Origin: Bacteroidia bacterium
GTDB lineage: Bacteria; Bacteroidota; Bacteroidia; JADZBD01
Length of the DNA: 64,000 bases
NCBI GenBank assembly: GCA_020852255.1
Contig: JADZBD010000018.1
Coordinates: 206,826 to 270,825, forward strand
Direction: 5' to 3'
This document shows positions 25,055 through 33,764 of the stretch, piece by piece; the stretch's first letter is position 1; every line of letters starts with the position of its first letter. The notes under the pieces were generated by a model. It had not been told where the DNA came from. It searched no databases and saw only the letters and a list, made by a program, of their open reading frames with translations. Made by a program: the position numbers and the translations under genes.

Positions 25055-27616
25055 ATGGCAGAAGGAGAGAAGATTATTGATATTAATATTGAAAATGAGA
25101 TGAAAACAGCCTACATCGACTACTCGATGTCGGTGATCGTCTCCCGTGCTTTACCTGATGTAAGGGACGGACTGAAGCCCGTTCACCGAAGGGTGCTGTT
25201 CGGGATGCAGGAACTGGGCGTGCTCTCCAATCGTCCGTATAAGAAATCAGCCAGAATTGTGGGGGAAGTACTCGGAAAGTATCACCCACATGGCGACACG
25301 GCGGTATATGATACCATGGTACGGATGGCACAGGAGTGGAGTCTTCGGTATCCGCTGGTAGACGGGCAAGGAAACTACGGAAGCATTGACGGTGATTCTC
25401 CAGCTGCCATGCGTTATACAGAAGCAAGGCTGAGAAAGATAGCGGAGGAGATGCTGTCAGATATTGACAAGAATACAGTTGATTTCAAACCTAATTTTGA
25501 TGATTCTCTGGAGGAGCCTACCGTTCTTCCGTCCAGGATGCCTAATCTTCTGGTGAACGGAGCCAGCGGCATTGCTGTGGGAATGGCCACCAATATGGCT
25601 CCTCACAATCTGACCGAAGTGATCAATGCCACCATCGCCTATATCGAAAACAAGGAGATTCCGGTGACAGGTCTCATGAAATATGTGACGGCTCCTGATT
25701 TCCCAACTGCAGGGATTATTTACGGCTATGAAGGTGTTCGTGAAGGATATGAAACAGGACGAGGCCGGGTGGTGATCCGTTCACGCGCAACGATTGAGCC
25801 CTGGAAGGACCGGGAACGAATCGTGGTAACAGAAATACCCTATCAGGTAAATAAAGCCGAACTGATCAAGCGCACCGCAGAGTTGATCAACGATAAAAAG
25901 ATTGAGGGTATCTCTGATATTCGTGATGAAAGTAACCGGGAAGGAATCCGGATCGTGTATGAATTAAAGAAGGATGCCATTGGCAATGTGGTGCTGAACA
26001 ACCTGTTCAAGCATACCAGCCTGCAGACGACTTTTTCAATCAACAATATTGCCTTGGTTGGAGGACGTCCCATGTTGCTGAATCTGAAGGATCAAATTAA
26101 ATATTATGTAGAACACCGGCATGAGGTGGTAATCAGGCGCACCAAGTTTGAACTGGAACAAGCCGAAAAACGCGCCCATATTCTCGAGGGATATCTTAAA
26201 GCGCTGGATCACCTGGATGAGGTGATCAGACTGATCCGGGAATCTGCCACGCCCCAGGAAGCGCAGGAGGGACTGATAAAGCAATTCGGACTGAGTGAGA
26301 TTCAGGCGAAGGCAATACTGGAGCTCCGACTGCGCGTACTTACCGGTATGGAGCGCGACAAGATCAAGGAAGAATATGCAACACTGATGGAGTTGATCTC
26401 CTTCCTGAAGGAAGTACTGGCCAGCGAACCCTTGCGAATGGAGATCATCAAGGACGAACTGGGAGAGATCCGGGAGAAATACGGCGATGAGCGTCGAACG
26501 GAACTGGTGCTCGCTGCCGGCGAGTTCCGGATGGAGGATATGATCGCCGATGAAGATGTGGTGATCACCATTTCCCATATGGGGTATATCAAACGGACGC
26601 CACTAACAGAATACCGGCGGCAGAACAGGGGAGGAACCGGTTCACGCGGATCCTCCACCAGGGAGGAGGATTTCCTGGAACACCTGTTTGTCGCATCCAC
26701 TCATAACTATATTCTCTTCTTCACGGAAAAGGGAATGTGCTTCTGGTTAAAGGCATTCGAGATACCTGAAGGAAACAAGACCAGCAAAGGCCGTGCTATT
26801 CAGAATCTGGTCAACCTGCAACCGGGAGACAAGGTGAAAGCCTACATCAATGTGAAAAATCTGACTGACGAATCCTATATCAACAACAATTATATTGTGA
26901 TGTGTACCCGAAAAGGTGTGATCAAGAAAACCACACTGGAAGCGTATTCCCGGCCACGCACCAACGGTATTATTGCCATTACGATCCGCGAAGGTGATTC
27001 GCTGCTGGAGGCCTGCATGACCAACGGACAAAATGAGATCATGCTGGCTGCCAAAGAAGGAAAAGTGTGCCGGTTCAATGAATCCGTAGTGCGCCCGATG
27101 GGTAGGGGCGCATCAGGCGTAACAGGAATGAATCTGGATGAGGAGGAATATAAAGACAACGAAGTTGTGGGTATGATCTGTCTGAACGACAGCAAGACGA
27201 ATGTGCTGGTGGTTTCAGAAAAGGGTTATGGCAAGCGTTCCGACATTGAGGAATACCGGATCACCAACAGGGGAGGAAAGGGTGTGAAGACGATTAATAT
27301 CACTGACAAAACCGGGAAACTGGTTGCCATCAAGGAGGTAAATGATAAGAACGATCTTATGATCATCACCCGGTCGGGTATCACCATTCGCATGGCTGTG
27401 GCTGATCTGCGGGTGATGGGAAGGGCAACGCAGGGAGTCCGGCTTATCAATCTCCGGGAAGAAGATGAAATCGGGGCAGTGGCAAAGGTGGACATTGATG
27501 AGGAGAATGTGCCCGAAACGAATGGAGAAAATGGACCCGAAGCGTCTGATCAGGAGAAAGGAGGGGAAGAAAATGGCTCACAAATTGATACTACGGAGGA
27601 AAATAGCCCCGAATAA
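25055..27616 (+). CDS. gyrA: DNA gyrase subunit A
   Basis: Catalytic breakage-reunion subunit of gyrase. The catalytic tyrosine is Y121 in [10 protein letters not shown], and the quinolone region [13 protein letters not shown] has Thr at the position of E. coli S83 and Asp at the position of D87, a common wild-type state. The C-terminal beta-pinwheel contains TNRGGKG, matching the GyrA-box pattern, and RNRGG-like [10 protein letters not shown] nearer the start of the domain. The last 40 residues are acidic and Asn/Gly-rich. It has 853 residues. The gene downstream starts 12 nt later and may be co-transcribed. Confidence 0.97.
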   Translation: MAEGEKIIDINIENEMKTAYIDYSMSVIVSRALPDVRDGLKPVHRRVLFGMQELGVLSNRPYKKSARIVGEVLGKYHPHGDTAVYDTMVRMAQEWSLRYPLVDGQGNYGSIDGDSPAAMRYTEARLRKIAEEMLSDIDKNTVDFKPNFDDSLEEPTVLPSRMPNLLVNGASGIAVGMATNMAPHNLTEVINATIAYIENKEIPVTGLMKYVTAPDFPTAGIIYGYEGVREGYETGRGRVVIRSRATIEPWKDRERIVVTEIPYQVNKAELIKRTAELINDKKIEGISDIRDESNREGIRIVYELKKDAIGNVVLNNLFKHTSLQTTFSINNIALVGGRPMLLNLKDQIKYYVEHRHEVVIRRTKFELEQAEKRAHILEGYLKALDHLDEVIRLIRESATPQEAQEGLIKQFGLSEIQAKAILELRLRVLTGMERDKIKEEYATLMELISFLKEVLASEPLRMEIIKDELGEIREKYGDERRTELVLAAGEFRMEDMIADEDVVITISHMGYIKRTPLTEYRRQNRGGTGSRGSSTREEDFLEHLFVASTHNYILFFTEKGMCFWLKAFEIPEGNKTSKGRAIQNLVNLQPGDKVKAYINVKNLTDESYINNNYIVMCTRKGVIKKTTLEAYSRPRTNGIIAITIREGDSLLEACMTNGQNEIMLAAKEGKVCRFNESVVRPMGRGASGVTGMNLDEEEYKDNEVVGMICLNDSKTNVLVVSEKGYGKRSDIEEYRITNRGGKGVKTINITDKTGKLVAIKEVNDKNDLMIITRSGITIRMAVADLRVMGRATQGVRLINLREEDEIGAVAKVDIDEENVPETNGENGPEASDQEKGGEENGSQIDTTEENSPE

Positions 27617-27628
27617 TAACATAAACCT

Positions 27629-28879
27629 ATGAAAAACAACCTTTTGATTGTCGCTCTGATTCTGGCTGGCTTCCCATTGCTTGCACAGCAAAACAAAGTG
27701 GTCAGTGCAATCAAGTACCTCGAAGAGTACAAACAAACACGGGAAGAGGAAACCTTGCTCAAAGCAAGGGAACGTATCGACACGGCTTGTAATCACCCCG
27801 ACACACGCGACAAAGCTAAAACCTGGCACGTGAAGGGGGAGGTCTATTATGTACTATTCAACCATGAATGGGAAAAAATCAAAAAGGCGAGTAAGGAAAC
27901 CGACGACAAGAAGAAGAACACGGAAGCTTTTTCCAAAGTAGACATGTCGAATCTTGAGGTAGCACTTACTGCATTCAAAAAATGCCTGGAACTGGATGTA
28001 AAGAAGGATTACTCAGAAGATAAAAAAAGTATCGCCGTAGGGATGCAATTCATTTATGAAAAAGCTGTAAGTCTCTATAACAGCAAAGACTTTTCCAGCG
28101 CATCTAAATACTTTGAAGCTTATTCTGTGGCCAGCAGTTTATATCTCGGAAAAGCCGACACCAACGGTCTGGAAAATGCAGAAGTGGCGGCCGGCTATGC
28201 AAAAGAATATGACAGGGCCATTGGTTTGGCAATGAAACTGATTGGAATGAACGTAAAGAAGGAAATGAATTATGAAAAGATACTGGATTACTATAAACTG
28301 AAAAAAGACAACGATGGACTGAACGCGTGGGTAAAAAAGGGCCGCGCAGATTTTCCCAATAATATCAAGTTCATCATCGAAGAGCTTAACAGTTATATTT
28401 CTCAGGGAAAGTCCATCGAAGCGCTGGACATCCTGGAACTGGCTATTCAAAAAGATCCGGGCAATGCGGATTTGTACCGGGTAAAAGGTCAAACCTATAC
28501 CAATCTGGCATTTCCTGAGGGAGATAAAAAGCCTGCGGATTTCGACAAATACGTAAAGCAAGCTGAGGTAGCACTATTGAAATCCAATGAGTTAAAGCCT
28601 AACGATTCCCATATATTATACAGCATTGGCGCCTTTTATAATAACTGGGGAGCATTTGTTTTCAACCAGGCCCAAAATGAAAAGGATATGAGTAAATTAG
28701 CGGCAGGAGAGAAAGCTGCGGAAGATATCTTTAAGAAGGCTATCCCGTATCTGGAGAAAGAAATTGAGATTGATCCCACTGATAAGGATGCTTTAAGAGC
28801 ATTAAAGCAACTCTACCTCAAGACAGGGCAGGGGGATTCGGAAAAGTTTAAAAAGGTCGACAATATGCTTAAGAACTAA
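27629..28879 (+). CDS. Exported TPR-repeat protein
   Basis: A 416-residue protein with a signal peptide (ends PLLAQQ near residue 20) and tetratricopeptide-like helical pairs, best seen at residues 255-290 (IEALDILELAIQKDPGNADLYRVKG, key part DPGNADLYRVKG), 310-330 (LKSNELKPNDSHILYSIGAFY) and 365-400 (YLEKEIEIDPTDKDALRALKQLY). This architecture, downstream of gyrA, is common in Bacteroidota; its role is unknown, probably protein-protein interaction in the periplasm. A strong terminator follows 36 nt after the stop. Confidence 0.88.
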   Translation: MKNNLLIVALILAGFPLLAQQNKVVSAIKYLEEYKQTREEETLLKARERIDTACNHPDTRDKAKTWHVKGEVYYVLFNHEWEKIKKASKETDDKKKNTEAFSKVDMSNLEVALTAFKKCLELDVKKDYSEDKKSIAVGMQFIYEKAVSLYNSKDFSSASKYFEAYSVASSLYLGKADTNGLENAEVAAGYAKEYDRAIGLAMKLIGMNVKKEMNYEKILDYYKLKKDNDGLNAWVKKGRADFPNNIKFIIEELNSYISQGKSIEALDILELAIQKDPGNADLYRVKGQTYTNLAFPEGDKKPADFDKYVKQAEVALLKSNELKPNDSHILYSIGAFYNNWGAFVFNQAQNEKDMSKLAAGEKAAEDIFKKAIPYLEKEIEIDPTDKDALRALKQLYLKTGQGDSEKFKKVDNMLKN

Positions 28880-28915
28880 AGCCATGGTTTTTGAGAAATG
28901 TTGATTCTTTCATGA

Positions 28916-28945
28916 CCCCCGCAGAGATGCGGGGGTTTGTGTTTT
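28916..28945 (+). terminator. Rho-independent terminator after the TPR gene
   Basis: A 7-bp stem CCCCCGC/GCGGGGG (28916-28922 with 28929-28935), a 6-nt loop, then TTTGTGTTTT. It ends the gyrA-TPR unit and marks the border to the AT-rich accessory stretch. Confidence 0.85.
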
Positions 28946-28994
28946 AATACGATATTCATGATAATCAGTTAGATATATGTTAACATAATGTTTA

Positions 28995-29044
28995 TTATAG
29001 GCAACATTCAATTTATCTATTGTCAGCTAAGAATTTGCCTATAA
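28995..29044 (+). repeat. 10-bp inverted repeat upstream of the winged-helix gene
   Basis: TTATAGGCAA (28995-29004) and TTGCCTATAA (29035-29044) are perfect inverted copies with a 30-nt spacer, 40 bp centre to centre. Extending outward, 13 of 15 positions still match. It lies 38 nt upstream of the -7-like box of the next gene and is a candidate operator. Confidence 0.5.
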
Positions 29045-29081
29045 TTAGCATTGATGTTAAGGAAGTCGCCCTCACACGCTG

Positions 29082-29089
29082 TATATTTA
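29082..29089 (+). promoter_or_regulatory. -7-like box (TATATTTA) of the winged-helix gene
   Basis: Matches TAnnTTTG at 7 of 8 positions and ends 4 nt before the ATG at 29094, so transcription would start at the start codon. Confidence 0.35.
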
Positions 29090-29093
29090 TGGG

Positions 29094-29462
29094 ATGAGGC
29101 CAGCAGAGAAATTGGTTTACGGAAAGGTTAAGAGCGAACTCCGGCCACTCTCAGAAATTCAAAATGAATTAGGTGTCACTTATCAGGAAGTGTACGGGAT
29201 TGCAATGGACTTGGTGAAGGAAGGATTAATCAGGGATAAGGTAATAGGAATTGAGACTTATGTATGTAGGGTAATTGAAAAAGACAAGAAGAGTTTGATT
29301 GAAAAATATTGGTGGGTAATTGGATTGCTTGCCTATTTTGGTGGTGTGTATTCTCCAATACTTACCGATATGGCGAGGAAATATACCCTACCACAAAGCA
29401 TCCAAGAACAAATAGAACCCACAAAACAAGACTCAGCACGGTATCGCCCCCGCACTTTTTAG
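29094..29462 (+). CDS. Small winged-helix protein with C-terminal membrane helix
   Basis: I do not recognise a named family. The 122-residue protein has an N-terminal winged-helix-like part (residues 1-58: LRPLSEIQNELGVTYQEVYGIAMDLVKEGLI has the helix-turn-helix rhythm, key part IQNELGVTYQEVYGI, followed by a two-strand wing). A hydrophobic segment of about 16-20 residues (WWVIGLLAYFGGVYSPIL) follows at 75-92, then a polar tail. It could be a membrane-tethered DNA-binding protein. The surrounding DNA is more AT-rich than its neighbours and is flanked by inverted repeats, which suggests an acquired or fast-evolving locus. The ATG is preceded by a -7-like box 4 nt away. Confidence 0.6.
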   Translation: MRPAEKLVYGKVKSELRPLSEIQNELGVTYQEVYGIAMDLVKEGLIRDKVIGIETYVCRVIEKDKKSLIEKYWWVIGLLAYFGGVYSPILTDMARKYTLPQSIQEQIEPTKQDSARYRPRTF

Positions 29463-29528
29463 CGGAGTTTTCTTTTCCTTTTTGTACAGGCTTTTCCCTA
29501 ACTACGTTAGGTCGCCTTTCAAAAAGAC

Positions 29529-29643
29529 GAATCAAGCCCCATTCCTCGCCTCATTTTGCGAAATACGCAAAACCGTAATCCTCCGTCCTCATAAAAATTC
29601 GGACTCTCAGTCTTACTTTTCGGCGAGGAATGGGGCTTGATTC
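29529..29643 (+). repeat. 22-bp perfect inverted repeat (115-bp unit)
   Basis: Bases 29529-29550 are the exact reverse complement of 29622-29643; the arms begin GAATCAAGCC and end GATTC. The 71-nt interior holds a nested TTTTGCG/CGCAAAA stem (29554-29560 with 29566-29572). The arms could form a very stable cruciform or RNA hairpin. No transposase or target-site duplication is visible. The stretch 29463-29779 contains no convincing gene. Confidence 0.7.
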
Positions 29644-29754
29644 TGAAAAGCAAACATCTTGTTAATTCATTGACTGCCATAACATAATGCAATCCATTAT
29701 AGGATAAGTTACATGAAAGTAGTTTACGGTGTATTATGCGGGGTTTCTACGATG

Positions 29755-29762
29755 TATATTTG
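29755..29762 (+). promoter_or_regulatory. -7 box (TATATTTG) for the DUF7793-like gene
   Basis: Perfect TAnnTTTG. It lies inside any reading frame begun at the GTG at 29729, which argues for the GTG at 29780 as the real start (17 nt downstream of the box). Confidence 0.5.
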
Positions 29763-29779
29763 ATCCATTATATCCTCAG

Positions 29780-30190
29780 GTGAGTAATAGTGTTCTTCTT
29801 GCCCATACAAAACTGACACTCCGGGCCGATGGTGTTGTGGAGATAGTCTGTGGTGATGAAGTACATTACAAACGCACGCATGTTGAAGAACTAAATAGCG
29901 GGCTTGAACAATTACTGGGGAATTCAAAAGCTTGTTTGCTGGTGTTAGTCGGCAAGCATACTTCGATCTCCAAAGATGGCCGGGAATATTCCGCAACTCC
30001 AGAGGCTACCCGCTTTTCTATTGCAGAAGCCTATGTGCTTCAAAATATGGCTCAACGGATCGTTGGAAACTTCTATATCCGGATGGATAAACCACCTGTT
30101 CCTACGCGGATGTTCAGCCATACGAATGAAGCTGAAAAATGGTTCAAAAAATTCTACGGTACTACCGGTGCCGGCCCAGAAGAATTATAG
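29780..30190 (+). CDS. DUF7793/STAS-like protein
   Basis: A 136-residue cytosolic protein. It resembles the DUF7793 group, which has a STAS/SpoIIAA-like fold: an opening beta strand (LTLRADGVVEI), a central strand-helix (ACLLVLVGKH), then EATRFSIAEAYVLQNMAQRIVGNFYI (key part FSIAEAYVLQNMAQRIVGN) and the C-terminal PTRMFSHTNEAEKWFKKF. Identification is by memory of that C-terminal pattern. The GTG at 29780 is preferred because a TATATTTG box lies just upstream; starting at the GTG at 29729 would put the promoter inside the gene and adds residues without the family pattern. Its last 29 nt overlap the end of the convergent small membrane protein. Confidence 0.65.
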   Translation: MSNSVLLAHTKLTLRADGVVEIVCGDEVHYKRTHVEELNSGLEQLLGNSKACLLVLVGKHTSISKDGREYSATPEATRFSIAEAYVLQNMAQRIVGNFYIRMDKPPVPTRMFSHTNEAEKWFKKFYGTTGAGPEEL

Positions 30191-30455
30191 CAAGAGTACC
30201 TCCGCCCGTTATTCCCAGCAACATGGATGTAAACAATACAACCACGTCCATTACGCCGTCAAATACATTGCTACCCCTGTCCGAAAGAAAATAAAGCCCT
30301 GCCCAGGCTGCACCGGCACATAGCATTGCCCCCAACGTAAATTTCAAAACATTACCCGGACTCCTCCTCCACTTCGGATGTAATTCCAGAATAACAAATC
30401 CAACGAATGAAGAGAGGATGGCCAGCGCCACCAGTACCAGTAAAATAAGAATCAT
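30162..30455 (-). CDS. Small membrane protein, three hydrophobic segments
   Basis: A 97-residue protein of unknown function with hydrophobic segments at residues 1-24, 38-57 and 67-93; the loop between the first two is basic (HPKWRRSPGN). No family is recognised. It lies 7 nt after the MuiA gene and is probably the last gene of the PorP-MuiA run. Its 3' end overlaps the convergent DUF7793-like gene by 29 nt, and no terminator is visible between them. Confidence 0.65.
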   Translation of the reverse strand: MILILLVLVALAILSSFVGFVILELHPKWRRSPGNVLKFTLGAMLCAGAAWAGLYFLSDRGSNVFDGVMDVVVLFTSMLLGITGGGTLAIILLGRHR

Positions 30456-30462
30456 AGTTCGC

Positions 30463-32070
30463 TCAGAATGACGGGCTGCTGATGGTCCGGTACTTCTTTT
30501 TCTTAGGTTTCATGGATTTCGGATACTTTACGGAAAAGTTAAAGTTAATGGTTTTCACCTCACCTGGTTGCAGCGTTAGCTTCCATGTTACCTGTCCGGA
30601 AGGCTTATCATATATTCCTCCGCTCAGTTCCGCTATATGGATGTCTATCCTGCTATCGTTATCCATCGGCACCTGATCCGAAATGCTAAGTGTGAGTGTG
30701 GATTCCCGGTTGTTTTTAACTGTAATCTCATATTTGAAGGTTTCCTTCTCATAGTTTCCGATGATCTGCCGGTCGTTACGCTCTGATTTCTTTACCCTGG
30801 AAATAGCAATTTTACTGTCGCGCCCAAGACTTAATTCCAGTGTGTCGGAAATCTCGCGTACATTAATTCTTGATTGTCCGATGTAGGTGCCGTTAAAATA
30901 GATGGATGCATTTCCGGAAACCAGGTTCAGATCCGTCCATCCTACCACTTTTGCAATCAGGAATGCATCCTTATCCATTTTTGGAACAGAAACATACTCA
31001 TACCGGGCATCCAGCATTTTATTATTCACGTCCACCAGGTAAGGCTTACTATCTGAAGGAATCGTATAGGGTAATGCAATATCAAACTCCGCATTGAGCT
31101 CATCTACCTCCACCATCTTGAACTCCACATTGGCGTTATCTTTCTTTAACTGCACAATCTGGCTTTGCTGGTAGGAATAATTGGCGTTTTCTTCTGATGT
31201 TCTCTGCTCGCCGGTAAAAGACCAATCATCCAGCTTAGGATATTGGGCACCCATCCGCGGATCGGCTGTGGATAGTTTTAATTTAACATTCACCCAGTCT
31301 ACTCCGGTATTGTTAAAAATATTTGCCTTATAAAGCATTTCCACCGGCTTCGTTACACCTTCCACCCGGATATCATATTTCGGGGTCCAGCCGGCATCCG
31401 CCACCCTGTATTTGAGGTCAAATCCACAGCTTCCCCCCTCCCCTGCCAGTAATAGAACACTCACCTCTGAACTTGGCGGATTGATGCGTAAGTTTAATTC
31501 ATTATACTGTTTACTCAGCAAATCAAGTCGTTGTGACCACCGCACCTCCTGCTTTCCGATCTTGTATAATTCCATATTAATGTCTGTAATCCGTTTGCGG
31601 AAGAAATCCGCACTTTTCTCGGTTTCGGATGCCGGCTGCCCTTTATCCTTTCCAAGGATTGCATCGTTTTTCGAAAGAAGCTCCTTTTCCTGAGTAAGAG
31701 CATCCTTCCTGCCACGCAACAAGGCTAGTTCATCCTTTACCAACTCTATACTATCGCGGATGGGACGGATCTTTGTATTATCGGGAACCGGCTGAAGAAA
31801 ATTGTTTCCGCTGAATACCGAAAGAATGACGGCGCTCTTCTTATTTATATCCACTATTATGCTTCCCGGATCAAGCTTGGCTGAAAGGTTTGTGAATTTG
31901 ACCAGGTTCTTTCCCTTTTGGAGATTCAAATCGGCATGATACCTTAGTTCAGCACCTGTTAAAAACACAGTTACCTGATAAGGTTTTGGCTCGCTGTTTA
32001 CTTCCGGCACCTCTTCTGCGAAAGCCATCATGCTGAGCACCAGGAGAATGATCATCGTTACTTTTTTCAT
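30463..32070 (-). CDS. MuiA family protein (DUF4139)
   Basis: Exported protein of the mucoidy inhibitor MuiA family. It has a signal peptide (residues 1-18), a DUF4140 beta domain (YQVTVFLTGAELRYHADLNLQKGKNLVKF, key part VFLTGAEL near 35), a long coiled coil (about 105-200) and the DUF4139 domain (225 to the end) with the WTPKYDIRV motif and a C-terminal strand-rich part (YEITVKNNRESTLTLSISDQVP, key part VKNNRES). The length of 535 residues is normal. It begins 3 nt after the porP stop, so both are made from one message. The role is unknown; the name comes from a mucoidy phenotype. Confidence 0.92.
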   Translation of the reverse strand: MKKVTMIILLVLSMMAFAEEVPEVNSEPKPYQVTVFLTGAELRYHADLNLQKGKNLVKFTNLSAKLDPGSIIVDINKKSAVILSVFSGNNFLQPVPDNTKIRPIRDSIELVKDELALLRGRKDALTQEKELLSKNDAILGKDKGQPASETEKSADFFRKRITDINMELYKIGKQEVRWSQRLDLLSKQYNELNLRINPPSSEVSVLLLAGEGGSCGFDLKYRVADAGWTPKYDIRVEGVTKPVEMLYKANIFNNTGVDWVNVKLKLSTADPRMGAQYPKLDDWSFTGEQRTSEENANYSYQQSQIVQLKKDNANVEFKMVEVDELNAEFDIALPYTIPSDSKPYLVDVNNKMLDARYEYVSVPKMDKDAFLIAKVVGWTDLNLVSGNASIYFNGTYIGQSRINVREISDTLELSLGRDSKIAISRVKKSERNDRQIIGNYEKETFKYEITVKNNRESTLTLSISDQVPMDNDSRIDIHIAELSGGIYDKPSGQVTWKLTLQPGEVKTINFNFSVKYPKSMKPKKKKYRTISSPSF

Positions 32071-32073
32071 ACG

Positions 32074-32997
32074 TTATTTTTGATCTTGTAAGCGAATCTT
32101 CAGCAACAATTCATGCGAAGGATTCCAATGTATTTTATTGTTAAGTATATACGGCTTCATATCATAACTGTAGCTTATTAAAGCCTGTTCACCAAAAAGA
32201 AAGAAGCCAGCCCGCCAGGTCATATGACCGTAATACGGTCCCACCCGCTTATATCCCAAACCGGCTACTATCTTTTTATGTATATAATAGTTGGCCTGAA
32301 ATTGCACAAGAGAATACGTTGCGTTCGATTCACGGATCTCAAATCCACGATCAAAAGAGGCAAAAAGAAGCACTTGAGATGCTCGTGTAACCGCGAAATG
32401 ATAGAGGCCGTGAACGCTCCATGTCTTACCGGGCGACAGCTCTGTAAGTGTATCGCTGTCAAGCACCTTCCAGTGAATGTCGCGGAGGCTGAAACCGGCA
32501 TACTTTCCTGCTTGTCCGTACAATGTGATGCCGAAGTCTGAAGAAAGATATTGGCGGTGAAGTGGGTATGGCCAGGGAGCAAATTCGGGAGAGGCTGTGA
32601 ATGTCGGGTACGGATACGCCAGGTCCAGCTTCGTGTATTTTAATCCTGCCCCCGCGCACAGATACATCTTGTCCAGAAATACTACACGGTAGGCCCACCG
32701 GAGTCCTGTGCTGGCGGTGTTTTGGGTATCAAAGCCATCCTTATACTCCGCAAAAAAACCCAGGGCCTGATTGATACGAGAAGAATACAGGTTCACGCTC
32801 AGGCTTCCCAGATTGGCATGCATGGGGTGATTTCTCCACTGGCTGCGTGCGATGAGAGAGAACTGGCCCCGGTCGGGACCGATAATCAGCGCAGGGTTCA
32901 GCGTTCCCATCACTCCGTTGTACTGATTAAAGTAGGCGGGTTGGGAATGCAGCCGCAGAAATACAGCTACCAAAAGAAGCAAAACTGTTTGTCTCAT
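32074..32997 (-). CDS. PorP/SprF-like T9SS-associated membrane protein
   Basis: Outer membrane protein of the PorP/SprF family, which partners with type IX secretion or gliding components. A signal peptide (1-18) is followed by the family signature QPAYFNQYNGVMGTLNPAL near residues 19-37. A beta-barrel pattern continues (GFFAEYKDGFD, YLCAGAGLKYTK, VAGLGYKRVGPYYGHMTWRAG, key part GLGYKR) to the end. It has 307 residues. Its ATG follows directly on the T7 tract of the terminator of the upstream gene, so the transcription start is puzzling. PorP/SprF copies usually pair with large T9SS-exported proteins; none is adjacent here. Confidence 0.88.
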   Translation of the reverse strand: MRQTVLLLLVAVFLRLHSQPAYFNQYNGVMGTLNPALIIGPDRGQFSLIARSQWRNHPMHANLGSLSVNLYSSRINQALGFFAEYKDGFDTQNTASTGLRWAYRVVFLDKMYLCAGAGLKYTKLDLAYPYPTFTASPEFAPWPYPLHRQYLSSDFGITLYGQAGKYAGFSLRDIHWKVLDSDTLTELSPGKTWSVHGLYHFAVTRASQVLLFASFDRGFEIRESNATYSLVQFQANYYIHKKIVAGLGYKRVGPYYGHMTWRAGFFLFGEQALISYSYDMKPYILNNKIHWNPSHELLLKIRLQDQK

Positions 32998-33033
32998 AAA
33001 AAAAGCCCCAAAGTGACTCTGTCGCTTTGGGGC
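32998..33033 (-). terminator. Terminator of the thioredoxin-like gene, abutting the porP ATG
   Basis: A 13-bp stem (33021-33033 with 33005-33017, one G-T pair) with a 3-nt loop, then T7 (33004-32998) and immediately the ATG of the PorP-like gene at 32997. Confidence 0.85.
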
Positions 33034-33053
33034 CGGCGATATTAAGTTCTCTT

Positions 33054-33674
33054 TTAGTGTTTGTGCTCGACGCGTTTAATGGAACATCCGATCGACTTAG
33101 TAGAATTGATCTCCACTTTTTTTCCGTCAATCACGCTGCTCAGGGCATCGCGGAGGTACCATGTTTTGATGGCACTCATATCTTTCGGGCTATCATCAAT
33201 TCCCCCTTTGTATACCAGCTTGCCGTCTTTGTCAAAAAGGAAAACATGAGGCGTTTTGCTGGCTCCGAAAGCGTCGGCCACCTCTGAATTGGCATCCAGC
33301 ACATAAGGAACTGTGTACTTGTTATCAGCAGCATATTTCTTCATGGCATCAAACGAATCTTCGTTGCCACGATACGCCTCGTTGGAATTCACCAGCACCA
33401 CTCCGATATCGGAAAGTGTAGCCTGCAGGATTCCTTCCTGGATCCGCGACTGATACATGGCAACATAAGGGCAGGTATTGCAGGTGAAAATCACCAGCAG
33501 TCCTTTTTTCATTTTGCTCTCGTTCATTGTCACTTCTTTGCCGGAGACATCTTTCATCTTAATATCTCCTTTGGGCATTACAGCTCCGATCTCGAGCTCA
33601 GCAGGAGTATGGAGCGTAAATGCGGCCAGACTCAGTGCGGCGATAGCGCCGGCGATAAATACTTTTCCTTTCAT
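33054..33674 (-). CDS. Thioredoxin-like/redoxin domain protein, exported
   Basis: Peroxiredoxin-like protein of the AhpC/TSA-redoxin group with a signal-like N-terminus (residues 1-21, ending AAFTLH). The redox motif is FTCNTCPY (C65-x-x-C68) in place of the usual WCxxC, as in a Bacteroidota subfamily of exported redoxins. The rest follows the fold: VVLVNSNEAYRG, PYVLDANSEVADAFGASKTPHVFLFDKDGKLVYKGGIDD (key parts ASKTPHVFLF and YKGGIDD). The C-terminal part carries an extra cysteine (GCSIK) and a His-rich end. It is monocistronic, with a terminator 21 nt after its stop. Confidence 0.9.
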   Translation of the reverse strand: MKGKVFIAGAIAALSLAAFTLHTPAELEIGAVMPKGDIKMKDVSGKEVTMNESKMKKGLLVIFTCNTCPYVAMYQSRIQEGILQATLSDIGVVLVNSNEAYRGNEDSFDAMKKYAADNKYTVPYVLDANSEVADAFGASKTPHVFLFDKDGKLVYKGGIDDSPKDMSAIKTWYLRDALSSVIDGKKVEINSTKSIGCSIKRVEHKH

Positions 33675-33764
33675 GGGATCACAAGGTTATTAGGGTTCAG
33701 AACGTAAATTTAATGAATTTAGTTCTTTACTAATAAAAATCATGCCAAAATGCTGAAAATCAGT

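Noticed and set aside
29497..29512. Possible integron attC core (CCTAAC...GTTAGGT)
   Set aside because: GTTAGGT fits the GTTRRRY core, but the partner site is only 3 nt away instead of flanking a 50-140 nt palindrome, and no integrase or cassette array is present.
29729..29779. GTG at 29729 as start of the DUF7793-like gene
   Set aside because: A perfect -7 box lies downstream of it (29755-29762), and the added 17 residues have no family pattern; the GTG at 29780 fits better.
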